This document shows, one piece after another, positions 1-10,600 of a stretch of 64,000 nt of DNA. Numbering within the stretch: position 1 is the first letter of the stretch; each line of letters opens with the position of its first letter. This stretch comes from Pristionchus mayeri (Eukaryota > Nematoda > Chromadorea > Rhabditida > Neodiplogasteridae). The DNA is taken from the NCBI GenBank assembly GCA_036245805.1, contig BTRK01000006.1, positions 27,842,901-27,906,900 on the forward strand, written 5' to 3'. Under the pieces are notes generated by a model. The model did no database searches. It was not told where the DNA came from and saw only the letters and a program-made list of their open reading frames with translations. The position numbers and the translations under genes were made by a program.

Positions 1-448
1 CCAGTCAGTTTATTATCATTGTGTCTACGACCCTCCTAAGAAACAACCTATAAATATCCTTGCATTTTTGTCATTTAATTGCTATGGCGATCGTGGGGTG
101 ATTTAATTGTCATTCTCTGAGTAGTATCATCTAAATTCCGTCTTAATTGCTCTCCCTCTTGCTATTTCATTTCTTCCTATTCTCAATCGCAACTTTCTCT
201 CCTTTCGAGAATGAAATTGAGTGAATGGGATAGGATTAAATGGAGGAAGAAGGGGTGAACGAACGAACGAAGAGATTGCATCGAAGATTGGGTAGAATGG
301 CAAAAGTTGATGGTATCTCCGCAGTTGCCTCCTCTTTCTCCTATTCACGACCATATTCCATTCCGACGATCAAAGATTAATAGTCGGAGTAGGGAAGAAA
401 GGATGAAAGAAAGAAAGGAGTAGTATGATAACAAGTCGCTAATTGCAG

Positions 449-3400
449 GTAGTGGCTACTCTATTTCAAACAAAGTCGTCATACAAAATCGGCTGGACAC
501 GACTATCAGTCTGACAGAGGGATCGGCCGGAGCCTACGTAGGGTGAGTAGAGGGGAATGATGATCACATCTAACTGTTCTCAATATCTCTCTCTGTTGCA
601 GGTACATGTCCATCATGTTCACTCCTGATGTCAACACCATTCCCAATCCCACACATCAAGCTCACTACGCAGTAATGGTAAGGGGGAGTGATTGCATTGA
701 GTGAGAGAGTAGGGAATCATGAGTACCGATGTAGTGGATGATATCGCAGATGATAGTGGATGGGTTAGAGGGGGTTTGTGAAGGGCACTAGGTCGGATGA
801 GAACCGTAGGATGAGAACCAAAAAAATTACCCTTCTCCAGCATGCTCACAGTAGGTTCCCAATGTGTCAAAAATGCTTCCGTGAAAGTCCTACAGAAGGG
901 TCCATTTTTTGGTTCTCATCCGACGGTTCTCATCCGGTGTAGCGCCTTGTGAAGAGAAGGGGGAATTGACCCGATGCTTTCACTCCTCTCTCCCTCTTTC
1001 CTCGTTCTACTCTCGATCGCATTGTACTTTTGAATGAGAGGAGGGGATTGTCCCTGGTAGCAAGACTGGTTGTGGGAGGGAGGGGAGGGATGCTCTTGTC
1101 GCAGGTATCAGATGAGGCGTCTCCCATCATCGATCGATGTGTCATCCACTCTTCGAGTAGTGTAGGAGCTGCACTCTGTGTCAAGAAGCAAAACGCAAAT
1201 CCCAAGGTGGGAATGGAATCCAGTTCTATCAATAGATGTGATGGCGTATTTCGTGATCCCACTGGGATTCACTCAAATACAGACTAAATCCAGGAGGAGT
1301 GGGTATGACGGGAAGCCGTAATGGGAGAGAGAGATGAGAGATGAGAAAGGGATGAGGAGTGGCTGATTGAGGTGCGTCACTGTGCGATCAACGACTGTGA
1401 GAATGTAGGAGTGTACATCACAGATGGAGCGACAGGATGCTTCGAGGTGAGGAGGGAGCGGGGAGGGGGGGGAGGGAGACTGGCCCTTGCAGGATTGCGA
1501 GATAGCTCGTAATGCACTGGCAGGAGTATGGGTGAAGAACCAGGCGAATCCCTTCTTCAGAAGGTGTCTCATCCACAGTGGAAGAGACGTCGGCATATTC
1601 ACTTTCGAGTAACTATTCCACTTTCCATACTCTTCCTTCTATCAGATTATGATGATTCTCGGATTCATTAGTACATGGTGGTTATTTCAGATATGGGATG
1701 GGTTTCTTCGAGAAGTGTAACATCCATTCCAATCGAATATCGGGCATCGAAGTCAAACAACATGCCAATCCTACTGTAGTGAGGAGTATGATACACGATG
1801 GACTTACTGGTGGAATCTACGTCCATGAGAAAGGTAAGCGATTGGGGTGGAAATGGAGGAGAAGGGAAGGAGCATCTCTCATTCCGCATTCCCTCGCCAT
1901 TCCTTGTCCATTTTCGATCTTTTAGTGAGTGGGTGTGCTAGTATCGATGGTGTTTTCACTTTCGAGACATTTCTAATCCCTTGTTCTTCAAACTCCGGTC
2001 AATGGACGATACTTAGGAATATTAGATTCATTTCTTTATCCACAGAACTTAAGTGAATTAATAGAAGGAGCGGTGAAAGATATAAGAGGAAAGAAAGGTA
2101 CTCATGGACGGATGACTGGTCTCCTAACTTCAAAGACGTCAATAAATGAATTAAGGACGAGGCCAGTTCATGGAGAATCAAATCTACGGGAATGCTTATG
2201 CTGGAATATGGATTACTTCTCATTCGGATCCTACTATAAGGTGTGTTCTAGTTTGGTGAGAGGAGGAATGAATGATTGATTGGAGGAAGAATGAAATCTA
2301 CGGAGGAAGTCAAGGAGGAGTATACATCTTCGCTGAGGGAAGAGGACTCATCGAACAGAATAATATCTATGGAAACAATCTGGCAGGGATACAGATCAGA
2401 ACTGGGAGTGATCCCATCGTGAGGTGAGCATATCAAGGGAAAGAGGGGAGGGGGAAGAAGGGAGAGATTGCAGACTCAACAAGATCCACGATGGACGACA
2501 CGGGGGAATATATGTGCACGAGAAAGGAAGAGGACTCATCGAGGAGAACGAAGTGTACGGAAATCTCCTCGCTGGAATCTGGGTCACTACCGGGTCGTCG
2601 CCCATTCTCAGGAAGAATAGAATTCATAGTGGAAAACAGGTATAGTCCAGAATGGCTGGTGACTCTAGATCAGTTATTGATTAGTATAATGGATTCAGGT
2701 CGGAGTGTACTTCTACGATAATGGCCACGGACTTCTAGAGGAGAACGACATCTTCAACCATTTGTACTCCGGAGTGCAGATTAGGTGAGGGGGGGGGGGG
2801 TGAGGGGAGGGAGTAGGGACGCCCTTCTGTGAGACGATTGTCATCAGACTCTTATGGGCATATATACATTCCATACAGTTACCAGACAATTTAACTTTTT
2901 TTGGAAGTGCGAAGGAGGTGTAAGTGGTTCAGATTAGTCTCTGTGTTTTTTTTGTTCCTCTTCTCGATGAAAAACTGAAAGAGAAAGAAATGATGATGAT
3001 CCTGATTACAGAACTGGTTCGAATCCGAAGATTACGAGGAACAAGATATGGGGAGGGCAGAATGGAGGTGTACTCGTCTACAATGGAGGTTATCTCCCAT
3101 CCATACAAGGGTCGCTTACCATGTATTATTGATTGGACGGAAATAAAAGGGTGGATGGTGGTGTTGGAAGGGGGGGGGGTGACTGTTCATTGCTCAGTCT
3201 TCATTGTAGGTCTGGGAGTGTTGGAGGACAACGAGATCTTCGACAATGCAATGGCCGGAGTATGGATCAAGACTGACTCCAATCCCATTCTGAAGAGGAA
3301 CAAGATCTACGATGGAAGAGACGGAGGTATACTTTCCCCTCGTACTTTCATCTTGCCTATCTATACAAATTCATGCAATGAAAAGCACAACAGTTAATGA

Positions 3401-4355
3401 TTGATAGTAAGAATAAAGGAAGAGAAGGTAAAGGTGTTAATTTGGAGGCAAGGGCGGGCTATTACTGATCTTCGATGTATCATTGTTGCAGGAGTCTGTA
3501 TCTTCAACAAAGGTCGTGGAGTTCTGGAGGACAACGAGATCTACCGGAATGCCCAAGCGGGAGTTCTCATCTCCACCGAATCCAATCCCATCCTGCGGAA
3601 GAACAGAATATTCGAGGTGGGTTGGGATGAGGATGCACTATACTTCTTCATCTGTAGTCTGGTCACTTCATCGAGGACTAATTGCAAACAATACATAGAT
3701 TGAATTGGCAAATGGATTTCGCATCGACTGTATGTAAGGATATGTGTTGAAGGGTCGAGCGGCAGGGATCGAGATAACGAACAATGCAACTGCGACTCTA
3801 GAAGGAAATCACATCTTCCATAACAAGTTCGCGGGACTGAGCAAGGTAAGCGAGTGTCGAGGGGGGGGGGAGGGAGGAGGGGGGACAAGGGAGGAATGGG
3901 TGTATCTGCAGGCTACGGACGTCCATCCACACGAGAGAGGCAACAAGATCTACGAGAACTACAATGCAGTGCAGAAGGCAGTGGATAGGGGACAGTGCCT
4001 GTACAAGATCTCCTCCACCACCTCCTTCCCCATGCACGACTTTTACAAGTGAGTCTCGATGAGTGGGAGGGGATGAGTCCCTCTTCAGATGTGTCACCTG
4101 CAACACCTCCGATCGGAATGCCATCTGCATCAATTGCATCAAGACATGCCATGCAGGACACAAGACGGAGTTCGTGAGATATGATCGGTGAGTAGGGAGA
4201 AGCTCCATCCCATCATCCCTTCCTCCTTCAGATTCTTCTGTGACTGTGGTGCGGGTACTCTGAATGGGGGCGAGACTTGTCGTCTCCAGTGTGAAATGAG
4301 GGACAACGACACAGTCTACGACAGTTCCCAACCCCTCTCGACGGAGACTTTGTGA
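449..4355 (+). CDS. FBXO11: FBXO11 / DRE-1-like F-box protein, 3' portion (5' end outside window)
   Basis: Substrate-recognition subunit of an SCF ubiquitin ligase (family knowledge). The 16 exons seen are 449-542, 602-677, 1105-1206, 1372-1446, 1493-1608, 1691-1833, 2156-2240, 2286-2423, 2474-2639, 2699-2784, 3012-3088, 3210-3326, 3492-3616, 3753-3845, 3912-4048 and 4089-4187, then a last exon 4232-4355 ending in TGA; phases close throughout. They encode tandem right-handed beta-helix repeats ([49 protein letters not shown]) and a C-terminal UBR-type zinc finger ([16 protein letters not shown]...CHAGH...FFCDCGAGT). The F-box and N-terminus must lie upstream of the window; I see no exon in 1-448. 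Introns are mostly 45-60 nt; the 678-1104 intron is longer because it carries a small foldback. The repeats are so FBXO11-like that identity is firm; orthology to nematode dre-1 is inferred. Confidence 0.95.
783..947. repeat. Short foldback (MITE-like) in an FBXO11 intron
   Basis: Inverted repeat of about 43-bp arms: left arm reads ggatgagaaccgtaggatga, and the right arm is its near-exact reverse complement ending ggttctcatccggtgtagcg. Each arm itself contains two direct copies of ggatgagaacc. It accounts for most of the unusually long 427-bp intron. No target duplication is clear. Confidence 0.7.
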
Positions 4356-6365
4356 TTCCATCTCTTCCTCCTTCTGCCCTTCTATTGCCTTACTCGATTC
4401 TAGTCGATTCGCTGCCTCCGTCATGGCCTCCTCGTCCTTTTCTCTTCTCACAATTACTCCCTCATCATCATCATCATCATCATCATCATGAACGGGTTCT
4501 CAATACTATCTGAGTAGATGCCCCTTTCCATACTTCCCTCTGAGAGATGCCCTTCGAACTATTAATAACTTCTTTTATCTAGCTTTCTCTCCTCATTAAG
4601 TATGCTTTAATTTCAAATTGGCACTTGGAGTGATTCACCCACCGATGGGTACTCCTTTCCTTTGGAGTATCCAAATCTTCTTCACCCCCCCCCCCCCCTC
4701 CCCCTCCCTGTCACATCCAGTCTGTCGTGTAGTTTCATTCAATCTGATGACCTCATTCCATCCTCTCAATCATTGAATGACACCTATTCGGAGATGCTCA
4801 TTCCCTTTCATCTGACCTCTCTTTCCAAATATCGATCGATTCCTTCTCTTATTCGTTCTTTCATCTTCTTCTCTATCCCGGCATTCCTTCACCTCTTTCC
4901 ATCTTTTCCCTCCCTTCTCATTCTTCGACCCGCTTATCGGTAAATAGCAAGTAGAATGGCCTTGTTCATCCCTATTTGAATGAACCATCTTCACCGTTCT
5001 CTCCTTACCCCCCCCCCCCCTTTCCCTACTCCCTCCTCCCCCCTCCCGTACTCTCTCATTTATCTACTCATCCTACCCGTTTTGCTTGTTCATCTCTTGA
5101 TATATTTTTAATGTTGAATGTTAACCTTGATAGAGTAGTTTTTGAATAAATCACGATTGATAGTTGCATATTTGATAGGTCAAAGTGATATGCAAATGAT
5201 TTTTCTTCCTTTGTCTACTTTCCTGATAATCGGTGTTCATATATTACTAAATGTGTCTCATTAGAAAGATCATTTTTTCAGTAATCAATGTTTTCTCCTC
5301 TCTTAGTTGTTTAGAACGAGTCAAGAAACCTCTTAATTTAATTATCGCAAATGTTTGCACTTAAAAAGCTAATAAAGACTGATTTTGGAGTTTCTCAATA
5401 CTCCATGTTTACCCTTCGAGTCGTATGTGAATCAGAAGACGTCTCCTATACGTCCCACAAACGTATTTGCACGTGCATTGCCTGATCTACCGGAGGGAGA
5501 TCAGGTCAGACCACTGATCTACCCCTTCCCATCCCCCCTCCCACCTCTCTCCCCCCTCCATCACTGTGTGTCCCTTCCCCCCTTCTTCCCTCTTCCCTCT
5601 TCTCTCTCGATCGCCCATCCCCTCCTCTCTCTTCTCTCGTCTCCCTTCCGTTTCTCCCCCTCTTCTTTGCTGTCTTCTTCCCCTCTGATCATTTCTCCGT
5701 TCTTCCCCATTCCACGTCGTTCACAGTCTATTCTCGTCTCTCTATCTCTTCTATCAATCGCTCCCTTCAGTGATAGGGAGGGCTAGTGATGGGGGGAGGG
5801 GTGTCATTCATCTTCTCTCTTTCCAGTAGCTCATTCGATCAATCTCTCTTGGTAGATGGCACCGATTGATAGGGAGTAGGCATCAACAGGGAGAGGGGAG
5901 GGACTGTACGATGGAGGCTCTCTCCACAACTACTGTTATCGGAGTAGTTGGCCCTCCCCCCTCTCTCCCCTCCAGTCACCATTCATTCAACCATTGGTGC
6001 CATCGTGATGCTCAGTCGTCCACTATTATCTTTCCTCTCCCTCTGAAAGGGGACGTCGTTCGATTCGGAATAGTTTATTAGTATGATGTGGGACGATGAG
6101 TGGCGCTTTCTTATTGGTGAAGGGTAGGAATGCATTTCCAAATACGAGATGTGAGTCACACCATTTGTTGCTTTCATTCCTTGTCTATTTTAGGCCGTTT
6201 TCGGGGTCCTTGGTTTTGTCCCATCTCTCTTTCCTTCTTCTCCCGTACGCTCTCTTCCTATGTCCCTCTCTAGTCTAGTAGCCTAGATTTCCTCTGGTCT
6301 ATAGGTTTCCTAATTGAACTGAGCCGATGTTTTCTGGCTATTATTTTCTCTTTATTTTTGTAATC
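4356..6365. other. Intergenic / 3' UTR stretch without a confident gene
   Basis: The stretch follows the FBXO11 stop. It contains a (CAT)n microsatellite at about 4464-4489, several C-runs (4685-4699, 5009-5022), and an AT-rich block near 5090-5390. A 43-codon ORF starting at 5351 (MFALKKLIKTDFGVSQYSMF...) and the overlapping frame after 5385 look exon-like but have no recognisable family and no supported continuation. I call no gene here. Confidence 0.5.
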
Positions 6366-6685
6366 TCAAATATTTTGGATTCTCTCCCACTCGGAAAGCT
6401 GTTTCGGTACTTCATAGGGAAATGAGGGATCATGCTGATCCTTCTCCATCTCGTCCCTCCAGTTGTTTACAGTTTCGTAATAGGGATTCCCTTTCTCTCC
6501 TCTCCTCATCACTAGCCGATGATTCTTTCGCAACTGTTGTTTGACAAGAGCCAAGGGTTCGTGATGTGGTGTGAGCGATGTGAAAGCACATCTACGTGAG
6601 AAAGATCACTTACGCGACGCCTAACCAATAACAACAGCGAGATTGGATTACCCTTGTGACAAGCGTATATCGAAAATGTGGACAT
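6366..6685 (-). CDS. Small candidate protein, two exons, divergent from the FABP gene
   Basis: Proposed exon 1 runs 6685 down to about 6614 ([15 protein letters not shown]...) to a consensus gtaagt donor. Exon 2 begins after an acaacag acceptor near 6534 and runs to a stop at 6366. The second exon reads as a charged, protein-like sequence ([37 protein letters not shown]), without low complexity and unlike the shadow ORFs around it. Total would be about 79 residues. I do not recognise a family; a small organelle-associated protein is possible but unsupported. If real, it shares a promoter region of about 190 bp with the fatty-acid-binding gene on the other strand. Confidence 0.35.
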
Positions 6686-6878
6686 GAAGATGATGCCTCT
6701 TTCTCGTTATTTGCCAACTAGCCCTGTCCTGTACATGCAGGCAATTGTTCCTTCTCTCCGTTGCTTTCCCATACCACCAACTCCAAGTATTGTCTATACG
6801 GAATTGTTGTCGCCGTCCCACAGACTCGTTGTCTTTTATCAAATATATTTGATTGTAGAAGCGACCCCTCGATCTAGG

Positions 6879-7388
6879 ATGGCTGATCAGTTCGTTGGCA
6901 AGTGGAACAACACGAGCTCTGAGAACTTCGATGCCTACCTCAAGGAGATCGGAGTGGGCATGATGACCCGTACTGTGGCATCGAAGCTGAAGCCGACTCT
7001 GGTGTTCGAGATCAACGGAGACGAATGGACGATGACTTCCATCTCCACCTTCAAGACCCATGTCACCAAGTTCAAACTGGGACAGGAATTCGAACTGTCG
7101 ACCATCGATGGAAGAGATGTGAGTGAAGGAGGGCGATCCCCTGAGGGGTGGGGGAGTAGAGGAGACGGGGATGATTAAGGTGACTGCCAAGTTCGAACTG
7201 GAGGGAACGAAGCTCATCCAGACCGAGAAGGGAAAGAGTGGAGGGAAGGACTCGAGAATCGAGAGAAGCATCGATGGAAACACTCTGACCATTGTAAGAC
7301 TCCTCCCCTTGGTCTCCCTCATCTCTTCTACTTGCAGATTGCTGAGTGCAACGGGGTCTCGTCCACCCGTCTCTATGAGAGAGCCTAA
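6879..7388 (+). CDS. Intracellular fatty-acid-binding protein (lipocalin-type FABP)
   Basis: Three exons, 6879-7118, 7180-7293 and 7338-7388, join in phase to a 134-residue protein, the usual FABP length. The N-terminus [20 protein letters not shown] matches the FABP signature (G-x-W-x-x-x-x-S-x-N-F-D-x-Y). It is followed by the helix-turn-helix [11 protein letters not shown] and beta strands including [15 protein letters not shown] and the C-terminal STRLYERA, which holds the conserved R-x-Y ligand-contact pair. No signal peptide, so it is probably cytosolic, unlike some secreted nematode LBPs. Introns are 61 and 44 nt. Overlapping AATAAA-type signals lie at about 7527-7545. Codon use is biased (AAG, CTG, GTG), which suggests good expression. 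Family call is firm; the particular ligand is unknown. Confidence 0.93.
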
Positions 7389-7661
7389 GTCCCTCCAACC
7401 ACCTCGACTGCCGTGTTCACTCCCTCATCTTCACTGGTGTTGTATCCACACTTCCACCCCATTTTCTCTTTTCTTCAACGTGGTTAATTCTCTCTTCTTC
7501 TTTTGATCCCATTGTTACATCGAGTAAATAAATTAATAAAGAATAATTTATACACCTAAGTCGAAATGAGAAGGCACTCGTAGTGGTATGAGAAGAACTG
7601 AGTAAGATGGATAAGAGGAGAGATTCATTTGCACTCGAATTACTGCCGGCTTTAGGAAGAG

Positions 7662-10600
7662 TTATGCATCATCGTCGATGAATTTGATGGAAGAGAAGTT
7701 GGATCCGAAAGCCTGAGTGGCATTGTTCTTATTGTGGCCATGGACAGGGGAGCGTACCTTCTCCTTCTTTAGTTGTCCTTTGTCCTTTCTCAGACAGAGG
7801 AATATGACCAGGATGAAGCAAAGGAGAGCAGATACAGAGAGGATGGCGACTGCGATGAATTGAGGGGCGAGAGTGAAGGGATCCTCCTGAGACAACCAAG
7901 AGATCAATGAGATGAACAACATCAAATAGGAGTAATTATGCATTGTGAGGATCATAGCTTATAATCCAATGGAACCACCACAGGTATATTATCACTTCAC
8001 TACAAATAGGGTATCATACGATATTTAGTATTTACTTCATACCACTTCTATTCTATGAATTCACCTCTATTTTACTCCATAGACACACTGCACTGTTGGC
8101 AGAAGTGCGGATGAAGGGGCATCGTGGCTCGGGACACTTTGGCTGCAAGGGAGGTCTTCTCCATGCTGTCTCCTTACTCCTCACCGTGCTATGAAGTGGT
8201 CGATACTCCTTGCTTCTCATTGACAAAGAAGTGAGCATGGATGTCCAGATTGCTCCATGGAGAAGGGAAAGTCCTCGTTCCGACCAGTGGGCACAGTCGA
8301 ACCCAAGGGAACTCAAATCACTTCTGGAATATCCGAATTAGAAATATGTTAGGTAGAGCAGATCGTGTACCCATTGGGAAGCTGAGCTAGAGCTCCCTCG
8401 TTCAACAGCGGGAGAATTTCCACCGTGAACTGCTGATTTTGAAAATTCTTTTCGACGATTATTTTAACCTGTAATCTCAATTTGAATCATGGCTAATCTT
8501 CCCACTCGAACTTGATCCCAAACTTCTTCCGAATTATAGTCCACGAATTTCTTCCATCGATCTAGAAGAGTCAAACAAGCAGAATGAGCATGACTTGCAT
8601 CCTGATTAAGTTCACCATCAAATGGACACTCATTATTGTACAATATTTACCCTCCATATCCCTTTGCCAGAGCTCTTGAGAACCAGGATGAAAGTGTTTC
8701 GAGGAAGATTGTCATTGAGGTACTCGATAGCTTGGAGTACTTCGATTGCAGCCTGTCCCGTCTCAGAGGCTTCCCCGTCCTACAGTAGCCTTCTCTCTCC
8801 ACCAAGATACGGTATTCAACCACTCGACGATACCTGTATGTTAGGCAGCATCACTATCATCTTCCATTTGTCTTCATTTCCAGGAATTTCTTTAATCCTC
8901 GCAGTGATTGCTTTCGTCTGATTCTAGAATGGAATTTGATGCGAGCCTCCGATTGAATGAATGACCACGAATGATTCATTGTGACTCCTGTGCACATTGA
9001 TGAGAGTCAGATTGGAATTGAAGACTCGGAACATCTTATCGAGTGTAGGGAGACTACTCGAAGACGAATGATGACCACACGAATCAAGATCACCTTAATC
9101 ATGCTTAGACTACTACTCACTCCCCGTCCATTCTTCATCTCGAGTCACTCCTCCCGTCCCGTCTCTTTTCCATTGCATGACCTCATTTGTCTTCTCAGTT
9201 GACGATCTTTTCTCTCTTCATCTCTCTCCCATATTGTTGTTTCGCTTCTCACAGTGAACGATGGCAATGAAGGGTGGGAGCTGGCCTAGTCCCCCCCCTC
9301 CCCCCCGTCCCCCACCCCCCATCCTACTATTCCAATCTCCCCTCCAAGTTTGAATTGAATGTACGAAAGTCAGAAGGACATCCGCGAGGATCCAAATTAG
9401 AATGAGACGAGGAAACGAAATGTCGGAAACATTGGACCTTGATTATTCTCTTTCCAGTTCCCCACGAATATCTCATTGTCTCCGTTGTTTTGAGTCGTCC
9501 TCTCAGAAGAAAGGCAACGAAAGAGTCAAATTATATCTCCTTTCAGAAGTTGGTTTCGAAAGAAAAGCAGCATATTAGATTACCCCTCGCTCTTCTCTTT
9601 CTCTCCCTTTCACTTTGTCCTTTCGAAACTAATGATATGAAACTGAAACGAGGATTCGCATATCACGCCAGTCACGAGAGAATAGAGCTGGATTTTCATT
9701 ACTTGGGACTGGAGCCGAAATCGCGAAATGAGTTAACACCGTTTTCAGTCATCTCTTTGCATGTCTTTCGATCTCCCAAAATGTCGTTGCTCTCAGTTCA
9801 TTCTTAAAGTTTCCCAACACCCATGAAAATAATTTGAATTGGCGGGAGTACCCTGATCACGACAAAACGAGCGAGAGAGTGTGTAAAAGAGAGAGAGCGG
9901 GCGTGATCAGGCAACTCAGACTGAAACTTTGCGGCTCTACATTGTTGCAAATATTGATTTTCTATTATGTTCATTATTCCAGTTTAATTAATTAGAGCCC
10001 ATTCTATTACATTGTTAAATAATATAGAAAGGCATTTTCAAGGGTGTTGGGTAACTTTAAGGTCACTGCACAGGGCAGTCTACCTGAGTCCTTAACTTTG
10101 ACCGATTATATCTCGCTACTGACGCATATTGAAGGGAAAATGCGCCCTGAGGTACCCCGCATAATTTTTTGAGCTCTATCGATCTATAAAAATTAGAAGT
10201 CATGAAAATGAGTTTGAACCGAGTTATGGTTAAGGCACCTTAAGTCAAAAGTGTAGGAAAAGATTCTCTAGCTTTTTGGATATGTGATAGTTCTCGTCGA
10301 GCTCTTTCGAATAAGGTATTTGCCGTTGCTAAAAGTGCTGTATCCAGGGTGTGTTTTCCCCATTGAAAAGTTTGAGTTGATTTGAACTCATTTCATTACA
10401 TAACTCACCGCGCGCAAATAGCGAGAGACAATGAAGAATGAAACGCACCCTGGATACAGCACTTTTAGCAACGGCAAATACCTTATTCGAAAGAGCTCGA
10501 CGAGAACTATCACATATCCAAAAAGCTAGAGAATCTTTTCCTACACTTTTGACTTAAGGTGCCTTAACCATAACTCGGTTCAAACTCATCTTCATGACTT

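Noticed and set aside
3798..4451. 217-codon minus-strand ORF
   Set aside because: It is the antisense shadow of the last FBXO11 exons, whose plus-strand zinc-finger frame is unambiguous.
6648..7322. 224-codon minus-strand ORF over the FABP gene
   Set aside because: Antisense shadow of the FABP exons; the plus-strand protein matches a known family along its whole length.
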